A stretch of DNA of 64,000 nt from CAZNYN01 sp964422205 (GTDB lineage: Bacteria; Synergistota; Synergistia; Synergistales; Synergistaceae), in the NCBI GenBank assembly GCA_964422205.1, contig CAYRAI010000003.1:9365-73364 (forward strand). Direction: 5' to 3'. Made by a program: the position numbers and the translations under genes. Positions 32,534 through 40,967 of this stretch are shown here, piece by piece. The notes below the pieces were generated by a model that was given only the letters and a program-made list of their open reading frames with translations, had not been told where the DNA came from and did no database searches. How positions within the stretch are numbered: position 1 is the stretch's first letter; each line of letters opens with the position of its first letter.

Positions 32534-32746
32534 AAAGCGTCATTGGCTGAAAGCGCTTTTCGCAGGTAGAATCAAGACTCTCGCACCCCTGAGCAGAATT
32601 CTGAAGAAAGACTAATGTCAAGTAGGAATTCCGTAGCTTTTCGATAAAAGTTAACCAAGTGGACATGTTATGTCAACGAGGGTGGTACCGCGGGTAATTT
32701 TACTCGTCCCTCTTCTTCCGTTAAGGAAGAAGAGGGACGAGTTTTT
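32491..32746 (+). promoter_or_regulatory. T-box riboswitch, arginine-specific, with terminator
   Basis: The T-box sequence (AGGGTGGTACCGCGG) is at 32677-32691, followed by a 17-bp terminator stem (32701-32717 with 32723-32739) and seven Ts. The antiterminator can form between GAGGG 32676-32680 and CCCTC 32706-32710. Stem I begins with a GATGAAG element; its lower helix is AGGGG 32497-32501 with CCCCT 32584-32588. By analogy with the thrC leader below, the specifier is CGC (Arg, 32580-32582), followed by A. A conserved CAGAGA is at 32525-32530. Uncharged tRNA-Arg should allow readthrough into argG. Confidence 0.88.
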
Positions 32747-32801
32747 TTATGCTTAAAATTAAAAATTAAAAATATAAAACAATACATAGGAGGAAATTAA
32801 A

Positions 32802-34061
32802 ATGACAGCAGAAAAAAAGGGTAAGGTAATATTGGCGTACAGCGGCGGACTTGACACATCGGTTGCTATTCCTTGGCTTCACGACAACGGATATGAAGTC
32901 ATAACTCTCACAATGAATGTTGGCCAGCAGGCTGACAATCTCGACGAAATTAAGCAGAAGGCTTATGAAGTCGGAGCCGAGAAGGCCTATGTCGTAGATC
33001 TCAGAGAAGCTTTTGTCGATACTTTTGTATGGCCCGCTCTTAAAGCCAATGCAATGTATCAGGGCGTATATCCCCTTAATTCCGCCCTTTCACGCCCTAT
33101 GATAGCCCAGGCTATGGTGTGGTGTGCGGAGAAAGAGGGAGCTGTAGCCGTAGCTCACGGATGCACCGGCAAGGGACAAGACCAGGTTCGTATGGAAGTT
33201 TGCTGCAACGCACTGAATCCAGATATCGAAGTACTGGCTCCCGTTCGCGACTGGGGCTTTACAAGAGAAGAAGAGATGGACTATGCCGCGGCTCACAATG
33301 TTCCAGTCCCCACAACGCGCAAGAGCCCTTACAGCCTTGATGACAACCTTTGGGGACGTTCCATTGAGTGCGGTATTCTCGAAGATCCGTGGAATGAGCC
33401 TCCCATCGATGCTTACGCCCTTACGGCGGATCCAAAGGAAGCTCCCGACGAAGAGGTTACAGTTGAAATAACATTCGAAGCCGGAATTCCAGTAGCCATC
33501 AACGGCAAGAAGATGAGCAGCATAGAGCTTATCGATTTTATGAACAAGACTGCAGGCAAGGCCGGCTTTGGAAGAATAGACGTTATAGAGGACAGGCTTG
33601 TGGGCTTTAAGAGCCGTGAAGTATATGAGTGCCCTGGTGCTCTGGCTCTCATAGCGGCACACAAAAAATTGGAAGCCATAACACTTTCAAAAGATACACT
33701 CAAGACAAAGAAGGAACTTGAAGTGCGCTTTGCAGAGATGGCATATGAGGGTTACTGGTTCTCACCTCTTATGGAAGCTGTTCAGGCTTTTATGGACAGT
33801 ACACAGAAGACAGTCAACGGAACAGTTAGAATGAAGTTCTACAAAGGCAATGCCATAATTAACGGAATGAAGTCAGATACGTCTGTTTACAGCAAGGAGC
33901 TGGCCACTTACTCCGCAGGTGACATTTTTGACCAGTCTGCGTCTGTAGGATTTATTAAAATCTGGGGAATGCCAATAAAGACATGGAGACAGGTACACAA
34001 AGATAAGAATATCAATCCCATTGACTCATATATCGTGGCCAAAGGAAAAGAAGCGTACTAA
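32802..34061 (+). CDS. argG: Argininosuccinate synthase
   Basis: Joins citrulline and aspartate with ATP. 419 residues; nucleotide loop AYSGGLDTS near the start, HGCTGKGQDQVRMEV and the KSPYSLDDNLWGRSIECG segment are diagnostic. AGGAGG precedes the ATG. argH is not in the window. Expression is under the arginine T-box and apparent leader peptide upstream. The unit ends with its own terminator. Confidence 0.97.
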   Translation: MTAEKKGKVILAYSGGLDTSVAIPWLHDNGYEVITLTMNVGQQADNLDEIKQKAYEVGAEKAYVVDLREAFVDTFVWPALKANAMYQGVYPLNSALSRPMIAQAMVWCAEKEGAVAVAHGCTGKGQDQVRMEVCCNALNPDIEVLAPVRDWGFTREEEMDYAAAHNVPVPTTRKSPYSLDDNLWGRSIECGILEDPWNEPPIDAYALTADPKEAPDEEVTVEITFEAGIPVAINGKKMSSIELIDFMNKTAGKAGFGRIDVIEDRLVGFKSREVYECPGALALIAAHKKLEAITLSKDTLKTKKELEVRFAEMAYEGYWFSPLMEAVQAFMDSTQKTVNGTVRMKFYKGNAIINGMKSDTSVYSKELATYSAGDIFDQSASVGFIKIWGMPIKTWRQVHKDKNINPIDSYIVAKGKEAY

Positions 34062-34086
34062 ATTACATAACGCAAAATACAGCACT

Positions 34087-34133
34087 GCAGAAGAAGCTCT
34101 TTCGGAAATCCGAAGGAGCTTCTTCTGCTTTTT
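34087..34133 (+). terminator. Terminator of argG
   Basis: Long near-perfect stem from GCAGAAGAAGC (34087) to its complement ending at 34128, then five Ts. Confidence 0.9.
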
Positions 34134-34241
34134 ACCTTTAGCAAAACATAGGTTGGGCTATAATACGTATGATAATAAAATTTAAGCCTGCTATTTTTAA
34201 CAGTGCATCAATATTTCAAAGAGAAAAACGGGAGAATAAAA

Positions 34242-36377
34242 TTGGAAATAAGTTCTATTAAAAGACTTTTTATCGCAGAGAAGCCTTCCCTTGCAAGGGC
34301 TGTCGCAGAAGCTCTTCCGTCGGGGAAAAAAAGCAGAACACCCTTAGCCATACTGGCGGGAGACGATGTTGTCTGCTGGGCGGCTGGACACATAATCATG
34401 CCTCTTCAGCCAGATGAGTACGGAGCTGAGTATAAGAGGTGGGAGACGACAAAACTGCCAATCGTCCCAGCAATGTGGAAAGTCAAGCCAAATCCTCAGA
34501 CTCAGGATTTGCTGAACAATATAGGGAATTTGCTTCAAAAGGCCGAGAGCGTTGTAAATGCTGGAGACGCTGACAGAGAAGGACAGCTCCTTGTCGATGA
34601 AATTCTTTGCTACTTCGCCTATAAAGGTCCTGTGTACAGGCTTTTGGTTACAGATATGAACACAGATGCGATAAAAAAGGCAATAAACGCCATGAAACCC
34701 AATGAAGAGTACAAAAGCGTCTTTGAGTCTGCTTTGTGTCGTCAGAGGGCAGACTGGCTATTCGGTAACAATCTTACAAGGCTCTATTCAATCACGACAA
34801 ACAGAGCTTGGGGCGAGAAGATAACGGTTGGGAGGGTTCAGACTCCCACATTGGCTCTTGTGGTGCGCAGAGACAGCGAAATTGATAATTTTGCAAAACA
34901 CCCATTCTATGACATAAAAGCTGAGATTCAGGTTGGTGACGAAAAATTTACAGCCACGTGGAAACCGAGCGAAGACCAGTCCGGACTTGATGACAAAGGA
35001 CGCATTATTGATCCGTCCGTTATCGAGAATCTGCGCAAAAAGCTTGAAAACAAAATAGGCTCAGTGACAAAATATGAAAAAAAGAGAAGCCAGACTCAGC
35101 CGCCTATGCCGCACTCACTGCCTACACTGCAGATAGAGGCTTCCAAACAGTATGGATTTTCTCCTGCTGCTGCATTGGAAACAGTGCAGGCTCTTTATGA
35201 AGCGAAACTTGTGACATATCCCCGTTCAGACTGCCAGTATCTCCCCGAGACGCTTTATGATGAGAGGGAAAAGACATTAAAAACTATCTCAATAATGGTT
35301 CCTGAAATAGCTGACACAATATCTCAATCGGATAAAAATTTAAAGACAAAGGCGTGGAATACAGAAAAAGTAGAGGAACACCATGCGATAATTCCGACAG
35401 GCACAATAGGATCACTATCAGAGGACGGGGCGAAAATATACGACCTTGCCGCAAGAAGATATGCAGTCCAGTTTCTGCCGCCGCAGGAACACAATGAGGT
35501 GCTTGTCGAAGTTGTAATAGACAACGAGCTTTTCAGGGCCAGGACAAAAAGATGTGTGGCATCTGGCTGGAAGGTGCTTTATAAGAACTCGAGGGAAGAA
35601 AAGTCCGACGACGAAGAGAGCGAAAACAGCAAGACAAAACTTCCGGAACTCACAGAGGGTGATGAGGCAAAGGCTGAGGAACTTAAAGCAGATGAAAAAA
35701 AGACATCTCCGCCGGAACGCTTTACGGAAGCTACTCTTATAGAAGCCATGAACAATATCCATAGGTTTGTGGAAGCACCGGAGATAAAAGCCGCTCTTAA
35801 AGAAACTTCCGGTATAGGAACAGCCGCCACTCAGGCAGGGATAATAGAGCTGTTAAAAGAGAGAAATTACATATCTCTCGTCAGAAAGAGGATAATATCA
35901 ACAGAAAAGGGCAGAGAGATTATCAGAAACGTAGGGGAAGAGCTCAGCAAGCCCGACACAACTGCAATATGGGAAATGAAGCTTAAAAACATTGAGCACA
36001 AGGAAGGCTCTCCCAAAGAATTTATACATGAGCTCTTAAGTCAAGTGCGCTCAATAGTCGATGATAGGATGAAAAAACATCCCATCTACATAGTCAGGCG
36101 CGACCCGTCTCAGAATGAGGTCAGGTACAAGTGCCCAGCCGAAGGCTGCGAAGGAAGAATGTTCCTCCATAGCGGAAAGTACGGCAAATATTGGAAATGC
36201 CACACATGCGGGCTATCTCTCTCCGATTCGGAAGGCAAGCCTCAGAAGAGCTGCAAGTGTCCGGCCTGCGGACAGATATCAGTCAGAATAATGGGCAAAA
36301 ACGGTTGGTTCTGGGGCTGTAAAAACCCTGTGTGCAAAAAGACATTTTCCGATGAAAACGGTGAACTCAAGAACTAA
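34242..36377 (+). CDS. topB: DNA topoisomerase III (type IA)
   Basis: Second type IA topoisomerase of the window, decatenating type. 711 residues from TTG 34242, which has GGGAG 8 nt upstream. Toprim motifs are FIAEKPSLARAVAEAL and DADREGQ; the active tyrosine is in VTYPRSDC; HHAIIPTG is typical of TopIII. The C-terminus carries cysteine-rich zinc ribbons (CPAEGCEGR, CHTCG, CPACG, CKNPVC). A charged insert of about 50 residues near 455-505 separates core domains. TopB is often plasmid-borne, but nothing mobile is around it here. Confidence 0.92.
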   Translation: MEISSIKRLFIAEKPSLARAVAEALPSGKKSRTPLAILAGDDVVCWAAGHIIMPLQPDEYGAEYKRWETTKLPIVPAMWKVKPNPQTQDLLNNIGNLLQKAESVVNAGDADREGQLLVDEILCYFAYKGPVYRLLVTDMNTDAIKKAINAMKPNEEYKSVFESALCRQRADWLFGNNLTRLYSITTNRAWGEKITVGRVQTPTLALVVRRDSEIDNFAKHPFYDIKAEIQVGDEKFTATWKPSEDQSGLDDKGRIIDPSVIENLRKKLENKIGSVTKYEKKRSQTQPPMPHSLPTLQIEASKQYGFSPAAALETVQALYEAKLVTYPRSDCQYLPETLYDEREKTLKTISIMVPEIADTISQSDKNLKTKAWNTEKVEEHHAIIPTGTIGSLSEDGAKIYDLAARRYAVQFLPPQEHNEVLVEVVIDNELFRARTKRCVASGWKVLYKNSREEKSDDEESENSKTKLPELTEGDEAKAEELKADEKKTSPPERFTEATLIEAMNNIHRFVEAPEIKAALKETSGIGTAATQAGIIELLKERNYISLVRKRIISTEKGREIIRNVGEELSKPDTTAIWEMKLKNIEHKEGSPKEFIHELLSQVRSIVDDRMKKHPIYIVRRDPSQNEVRYKCPAEGCEGRMFLHSGKYGKYWKCHTCGLSLSDSEGKPQKSCKCPACGQISVRIMGKNGWFWGCKNPVCKKTFSDENGELKN

Positions 36378-36406
36378 TATACTTCTTATTCTTTCTTATG
36401 CAGAAT

Positions 36407-36449
36407 AAAACCCCGCATGCCCTGCAGTATCAAAGGCGGCGGGGTTTTT
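36407..36449. terminator. Terminator between convergent topB and exporter genes
   Basis: AAAACCCCGC pairs with GCGGGGTTTT across a 22-nt loop; A and T runs on either side suit both directions. Confidence 0.75.
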
Positions 36450-36472
36450 ATATCCTAAAGAGGGCGGCTAGG

Positions 36473-37087
36473 CTATTTTCGCAGAGTTCTTACCCCGAAT
36501 AAGATGAGCACCGCTCCTACAATTACATTCATCGCATTTATCACTGATTTTGGGAGAAAGCTGCTTGTAAGAGTGCCTGCCGCACCTACGAAGCTCATGC
36601 AGACAAGTGTTGAAAATACCGCTCCCAGAGCGTAAAGATAGATATCAGAGCGGCTCATGTTATCCTCTGTAAGCTTTGAAGAAAAAATGCCTGCCCAAAA
36701 TATAATTGTGAGAGGGCTTGATACTGCCAGGATAAAACAGTAAGCGAAGGCACTGTTGGCACTATGCTGCGCAGAGAGATCAAATCCTGGAATGATATTT
36801 AAGCCGAAAACTCCGAGAATAGCTGCTGCGCCGAACAGCCAAAGCACCGCCGCTCCAAAATATTTAAAATAAAGTTTGCCATTTCTGCTCCGATCTAGCA
36901 GTGTTCCGACTCCCCATATGGCTGCCGCGACACACACAAGGTCGGCAAGTGTTACTCCGAGCACAGCACCCAGAGCGGACAAAAGCCCTGAGGCCGCTGC
37001 GGTCTGAAATATAAATATACTTACCGGCCCCACTGCCGCTTGTAGAATCAGCCCGAATTTAAACCCGCCCCATAGAGTTTTATACAT
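36473..37087 (-). CDS. LysE/RhtB-family amino-acid exporter
   Basis: 204 residues, six hydrophobic helices. N-terminal FGLILQAAVGPVSIFIF matches the GPxxxxxxxxxxxxG region of LysE-type exporters. Substrate unknown; amino-acid efflux fits a peptide-fermenting cell. I use ATG 37087, which has GGGAG 8 nt upstream, rather than GTG 37102, which lies in that ribosome site. Confidence 0.85.
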   Translation of the reverse strand: MYKTLWGGFKFGLILQAAVGPVSIFIFQTAAASGLLSALGAVLGVTLADLVCVAAAIWGVGTLLDRSRNGKLYFKYFGAAVLWLFGAAAILGVFGLNIIPGFDLSAQHSANSAFAYCFILAVSSPLTIIFWAGIFSSKLTEDNMSRSDIYLYALGAVFSTLVCMSFVGAAGTLTSSFLPKSVINAMNVIVGAVLILFGVRTLRK

Positions 37088-37102
37088 AGAATTTTCTCCC
37101 AC

Positions 37103-37300
37103 GGTAAAAATTTACAATATTCATAGTATAACGCAAAATGCCGTGTAAATAGTCGAAGTTTTTAGACAAAAAAATACCTGCCGCTGCAGTTTTAGTAAAA
37201 CCGTCTTTGCGGCAGGTTTGTTGTTTGTTTTCAATTTTATGGAATTTAAATATGTTCTCTGTCTTGACTCTGTTTGCCCAGGCAGTAACATCGCATTTAT
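37103..37300. other. Gap between exporter and small-protein genes
   Basis: No gene seen. It holds the minus-strand terminator (37168-37217) and presumably the exporter promoter on the minus strand, which I could not assign clearly. Confidence 0.4.
37168..37217 (-). terminator. Terminator of the small-protein gene
   Basis: ACCTGCCGC (37176-37184) pairs with GCGGCAGGT (37209-37217). On the minus strand it is followed by A and seven Ts. Confidence 0.8.
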
Positions 37301-37486
37301 CTAGCGTGTTCTGCTGTCGTAAGTTTTGTTTTTACTGTTCTCTCTGAGAGATGCGGGATTGAAAGCGTGGGCGGGCCAGAAGAGTCCCGCTTCGTCACGG
37401 AATGCTGTGTCGATTGACTGATCATTCCTGTTATATGATGCGTTTTTGTATCTGTCTGTTCTGTATTCTTCATGTGCCATAATCAT
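37301..37486 (-). CDS. Small hydrophilic protein, unknown
   Basis: 61 residues, charged and rich in N, R, D and Y, with a more structured-looking middle (AFRDEAGLFWPAHAFNP). No cysteine, signal peptide or membrane segment. GGAAAGGA lies 4 nt before ATG 37486 and 10 nt before ATG 37480; either may be used. A clear terminator follows, which supports a real transcript. I do not recognise a family. Confidence 0.55.
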   Translation of the reverse strand: MIMAHEEYRTDRYKNASYNRNDQSIDTAFRDEAGLFWPAHAFNPASLRENSKNKTYDSRTR

Positions 37487-37520
37487 AACGTCCTTTCCAA
37501 ACAAGCAAAGATAAAACCAA

Positions 37521-37536
37521 GCCGCTGGTTTGCGGC
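37521..37536 (-). terminator. Weak hairpin after the exported-protein gene
   Basis: GCCGC/GCGGC with a 6-nt loop; on the minus strand a TTGGTTTT tract follows. Weak as a terminator. Confidence 0.35.
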
Positions 37537-37593
37537 GCGATAAGTAAAGAAGGCATAATGCCGCTCTTGGCTAATATCTGTCGTTTATGGATT

Positions 37594-37983
37594 TTATTCC
37601 CGCTTGCGTGTGGTCTTGGCGTAGTTGATCGACGGAAGTATAGATATTTTGGCTCTATCGGATGGTGACGGAGAAAATTTAGAGACAGCCGGAGAACACG
37701 GAACAATGTAATAATATTTTTCCGCTGACTGAGGCGATTTTTTATTTCTGTTATTGTCCTCAAAGCTCGAGTCGCTTTCAAGCGGAAGAGCAGAGAAGAT
37801 AAAGCTGTGAGAATTCAGAACCCTTGAGTTATCTTTTGAAGGGTCAGTAATTGTGCCTATGGCATCGAGGCTTTGATCGGTTAAACCTGCGGACGCATGA
37901 GAGACAGCAGCAGTCAAAACCAAAAACAGAACAGCCATGAAAACTGCAGCATAAAAGCGTTTCAAGTTTGTGACAATGCACAT
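37594..37983 (-). CDS. Exported protein of unknown function
   Basis: 129 residues. The N-terminus is a signal peptide: basic NLKRF, then a hydrophobic core of about 18 residues ending in SHASA, with cleavage likely near residue 32. The mature part is polar, serine-rich and basic at the end, with no motif I recognise. AGGAGG lies 8 nt before ATG 37983. An alternative ATG at 37992 overlaps the ribosome site. Confidence 0.65.
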   Translation of the reverse strand: MCIVTNLKRFYAAVFMAVLFLVLTAAVSHASAGLTDQSLDAIGTITDPSKDNSRVLNSHSFIFSALPLESDSSFEDNNRNKKSPQSAEKYYYIVPCSPAVSKFSPSPSDRAKISILPSINYAKTTRKRE

Positions 37984-38086
37984 TGTAGACACCTCCTGCC
38001 TTCAAAAATTATCGATGATTCAGTTTATATATCCCATATTGAGTAATGTCAAGTTTTATTACTAAATATAGTGCTAAATAGAGGTG

Positions 38087-38100
38087 AAAATACGTATTTT
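38087..38100. promoter_or_regulatory. 14-bp palindrome in the Nudix/exported-protein divergent gap
   Basis: AAAATACGTATTTT is perfect. It lies between the divergent starts, with a TATAAT for the Nudix gene at 38156-38161. Operator role is only possible. Confidence 0.3.
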
Positions 38101-38195
38101 TTTGAGCAGCCTGTAAAATACGCTTCTAATGCGGTGTCAAAATATCTACATAATGTATAATCATTACGTCTTTGAAAAAGTATGGATTGAGGGCG

Positions 38196-38591
38196 ATGGT
38201 GTCTGTGACTAACGTAAGTGCAGCTATTATAAAAAACGAAAAAGGTGAAATTCTTATCTGCCAACGAGGTGAAGGTGGGAGCTGTGCGTTTTTGTGGGAA
38301 TTTCCCGGAGGCAAGGAAGAAGAAGCGGAGAGCCCCGAGTCCTGCCTTATACGCGAATGCAGAGAGGAGCTTTCTGTCTGTATAGAGGTGAACAGGCTGT
38401 TTTTAACGACTTTTTACTCATATCCCGATGGAGATCTTTACTTTTCATTTTTCTATGCGACAATTGTCAGCGGATCTCTAAATATGAAGGTGCACCGAGC
38501 ATTAAAATGGGTCTTGCCGTGCGAACTGGAAAATCATAATTTTTGCCCAGCCGACACGACAGTTATAAGGCGTCTGGCCTCTCTCGGATAG
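38196..38591 (+). CDS. Nudix hydrolase (MutT-like)
   Basis: 131 residues with the Nudix box GGKEEEAESPESCLIRECREEL: glycine, the REC-REE catalytic glutamates and the right spacing are there, though the usual G before the final aliphatic residue is S. WEFPGGK and the size suggest a MutT-type 8-oxo-dGTP or related pyrophosphatase. Start uncertain: ATG 38196 is close to GAGGG; GTG 38199 or 38205 are in frame. Confidence 0.87.
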   Translation: MVSVTNVSAAIIKNEKGEILICQRGEGGSCAFLWEFPGGKEEEAESPESCLIRECREELSVCIEVNRLFLTTFYSYPDGDLYFSFFYATIVSGSLNMKVHRALKWVLPCELENHNFCPADTTVIRRLASLG

Positions 38592-38639
38592 CAGTTTTTT
38601 ACTCTGTTTATAAACTATTTAAAAAAAATTTTTTACCTA

Positions 38640-38668
38640 TTGACAATCGTAACTTCAAGTAGTATAAA
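38640..38668 (+). promoter_or_regulatory. Promoter of the thr operon leader
   Basis: TTGACA (38640-38645), 17-nt spacer, TATAAA (38663-38668); start expected near 38675. Confidence 0.85.
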
Positions 38669-38674
38669 TACCCG

Positions 38675-38943
38675 CAACAAACTTAATATTTGCAGTGCGA
38701 TGAAGAGGAAAGTAAATAATATATTGTATCCCAGAGAGGAATTCCCGCTTAATGCGGAGCTGTAAGAATTCCGATACATTATTTTTGAAGACCACCTCTG
38801 AGCGGCCGTCGAAGCTTATTATGGGATAAGACGGCAGGGTGCGCCCTTTATAGCGCGCCGAGGGTTAGCGTTTACGCAGACCGAAGTGGAGTGGAACCGC
38901 GGAATAGATACCGCCTCCTGTTTTATAGCAGGAGGCGGTTTTA
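38675..38943 (+). promoter_or_regulatory. T-box riboswitch, threonine-specific, with terminator
   Basis: T-box sequence GTGGAACCGCGG at 38891-38902; terminator stem 38910-38920 with 38929-38939 and a short T tail. Stem I: lower helix AGAGG 38704-38708 with CCTCT 38795-38799; upper helix AAATAAT 38714-38720 with ATTATTT 38778-38784 and GTATC with GATAC. The loop between holds GAAG-ACC-A, so the specifier is ACC (Thr, 38791-38793). This fits the threonine genes behind it. Confidence 0.92.
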
Positions 38944-38967
38944 TATATTTTAAAGGGGGTAAATATA

Positions 38968-40008
38968 ATGGGAATTATTCAAAAGTATGCGGAACTATTA
39001 CCTGTGACCGAGGTCACACCGAGAATTACTCTGGGTGAGGGCGGTACTCCTCTTGTGCGCCTTGACACGCTGAGCGAAATTTTGGAAATAGATCTGTGGG
39101 CAAAACTTGAAGGGTGCAATCCGTCAGGCTCTTTTAAGGACAGAGGCATGGTTATGGCTGTAGCCAAAGCCATGGAGGACGGTGCTAAAGCTCTCGTCTG
39201 CGCATCGACCGGAAATACTTCCGCCTCCGCGGCCGCATATGCCGCATCTGTCGGGATTCCATGCTATGTTCTGCTTCCGGCAGGCAAGGTTGCACTCGGA
39301 AAACTTGCTCAGGCCCTCATGTACGGAGCTAAGGTTATAGCTGTAAACGGTAATTTTGACAAAGCTCTCGAGATGGCCCGCGCTGCAGCTGACGAAAAAG
39401 GCTATGCGATAGTTAATTCTGTGAATCCGTATCGCCTATGGGGGCAGAGAAGCGGAGCATGGGAAGTATGTGATGTACTCGGAAAAGCTCCCGACTGGCA
39501 CGCAATTCCCGTTGGCAATGCCGGAAATATAAGCGCCTATTGGGCTGGATACAAGCAATATAAAGAGATAGGCCGCATAGACAAACTCCCAAAGATGATG
39601 GGCTTCCAGGCGGAGGGCGCGGCCCCCATGGTGACTGGAAAGCCATGTCCGAACCCGGAAACAGTAGCAACTGCCATACGTATAGGCAACCCAGTCAGCG
39701 CTCATCTTGCAAGAGAAGCGTCGGAGCAGTCTGGAGGCGAATTTAATTCCGTCTCCGATGCTCAGATACTTGCCGCGCAGAAGCTCCTTTCCTCAAAGGG
39801 CGGAATATTCGCCGAGCCTGCATCGTGCGCTCCGCTTGCCGGACTTTTGAAATTAAAAGAAGCCGGACACTTGCCCAAAACAATTACAGTTGTAATGGTT
39901 TTGACAGGCAACGGCCTCAAAGACCCCGATACCGCCATGTCTCAGGTGGATAAGCCAATTGAGATAGGCGACAGCCTTGATGAACTTCTGGAGGTGATGA
40001 AGAGTTGA
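38968..40008 (+). CDS. thrC: Threonine synthase
   Basis: PLP enzyme turning O-phosphohomoserine into threonine. 346 residues, the short class. Schiff-base lysine in NPSGSFKDRG near residue 58, STGNTSAS, and GNAGNISAYW for phosphate binding. AAAGGGGG precedes the ATG. First gene behind the Thr T-box; the end overlaps thrB. Confidence 0.96.
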   Translation: MGIIQKYAELLPVTEVTPRITLGEGGTPLVRLDTLSEILEIDLWAKLEGCNPSGSFKDRGMVMAVAKAMEDGAKALVCASTGNTSASAAAYAASVGIPCYVLLPAGKVALGKLAQALMYGAKVIAVNGNFDKALEMARAAADEKGYAIVNSVNPYRLWGQRSGAWEVCDVLGKAPDWHAIPVGNAGNISAYWAGYKQYKEIGRIDKLPKMMGFQAEGAAPMVTGKPCPNPETVATAIRIGNPVSAHLAREASEQSGGEFNSVSDAQILAAQKLLSSKGGIFAEPASCAPLAGLLKLKEAGHLPKTITVVMVLTGNGLKDPDTAMSQVDKPIEIGDSLDELLEVMKS

Positions 40009-40967
40009 ATCCTCTCATAACACTCAGAGTGCCGGCAACGAGCGCTAACTTAGGCTCGGGATTTGACGCAATCGGCATGGCTGTCTCACTTTACAATATA
40101 TTTAAAGTGACGGAACTTTTGCCGTTCGGCGAGTACAAAGTAGACGCCAACGGAGAAGGAGCAAGGGAACTCTCAGACCCCAAACAGAATCTTGTTGTCA
40201 CTGCTTACGAAAAGACATGCGAGCGCTGGAATGTAAAAGGCCCAGGCTTTGCTCTATGGTGCCACAATATAATACCTCTCTGCCGCGGACTCGGAAGCTC
40301 CGCCGGCGCCGTTGTTGCAGGTGTGCTTATCGCAAAGCACCTGACCGGATATAAAACCGACATCGATGAACTTCTGCGAGCTATGACTGTTATAGAAGGT
40401 CACCCCGACAATGTTGCGCCATGCTTTCTCGGAGGCATGGTGGTGAGCTGCTGGGACGGAGCTGACCTCCGATACGTAAATCTTCCGCCCCTTCCTCCAG
40501 AAGTACAGTGCGTGGTTGCCGTTCCAGACGAAAAAGTAAGAACTTCTGATGCCAGAAACGCCTTGCCAAAGCAGGTGCCCTTTGAAGATGCCGTATTTAA
40601 CTTAGGCAGAGCCGCTCTTCTTACTGCCGCGTGGGCAACTGGAAAATGGGATTATCTTAAGTGGGGAATGGATGACAAACTTCACCAGCCTTACAGAAGC
40701 AAGCTTTTCAGCGGAGGAGAGGCAATCTTTTCAAGCGTTGAGGAGCTTCCCGAGTGCGTAAGCATAGCAATCAGCGGCTCGGGGCCCAGTGTCATAGCTC
40801 TCGTGAACGGCACCGCTCACAGAGTTGCCGAGGCCATGTGCCGCACCTTTACGGAGCACGGAGTGCGCTCCCAGTTTTTCGTCTTGGACGGAAGCGCTCA
40901 GGGTGCCAGAGTCAATATAAGCATGAGCTTAAGCGACGCTCTTGAAAAAACAGCGAGGTGTTCATAA
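40005..40967 (+). CDS. thrB: Homoserine kinase
   Basis: GHMP kinase, 320 residues. N-terminal PATSANLGSGFDAIG, ATP loop CRGLGSSAGAVVAG and GHPDNVAPC are diagnostic. TTG start with GGAGGT 9 nt upstream, overlapping the thrC stop (TTGA). The stop TAA shares one base with the lysC ATG. Confidence 0.96.
   Translation: MNPLITLRVPATSANLGSGFDAIGMAVSLYNIFKVTELLPFGEYKVDANGEGARELSDPKQNLVVTAYEKTCERWNVKGPGFALWCHNIIPLCRGLGSSAGAVVAGVLIAKHLTGYKTDIDELLRAMTVIEGHPDNVAPCFLGGMVVSCWDGADLRYVNLPPLPPEVQCVVAVPDEKVRTSDARNALPKQVPFEDAVFNLGRAALLTAAWATGKWDYLKWGMDDKLHQPYRSKLFSGGEAIFSSVEELPECVSIAISGSGPSVIALVNGTAHRVAEAMCRTFTEHGVRSQFFVLDGSAQGARVNISMSLSDALEKTARCS

Noticed and set aside
32379..32666. Minus-strand frame over the argG leader
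   Set aside because: Antisense to the T-box and leader peptide, no ribosome site and no recognisable protein features.
38700..38765. 21-codon frame at the start of the thrC T-box (ATG 38700)
   Set aside because: No ribosome site, no threonine codons; the ATG is part of the conserved stem I GATGAAG element. Not a leader peptide.
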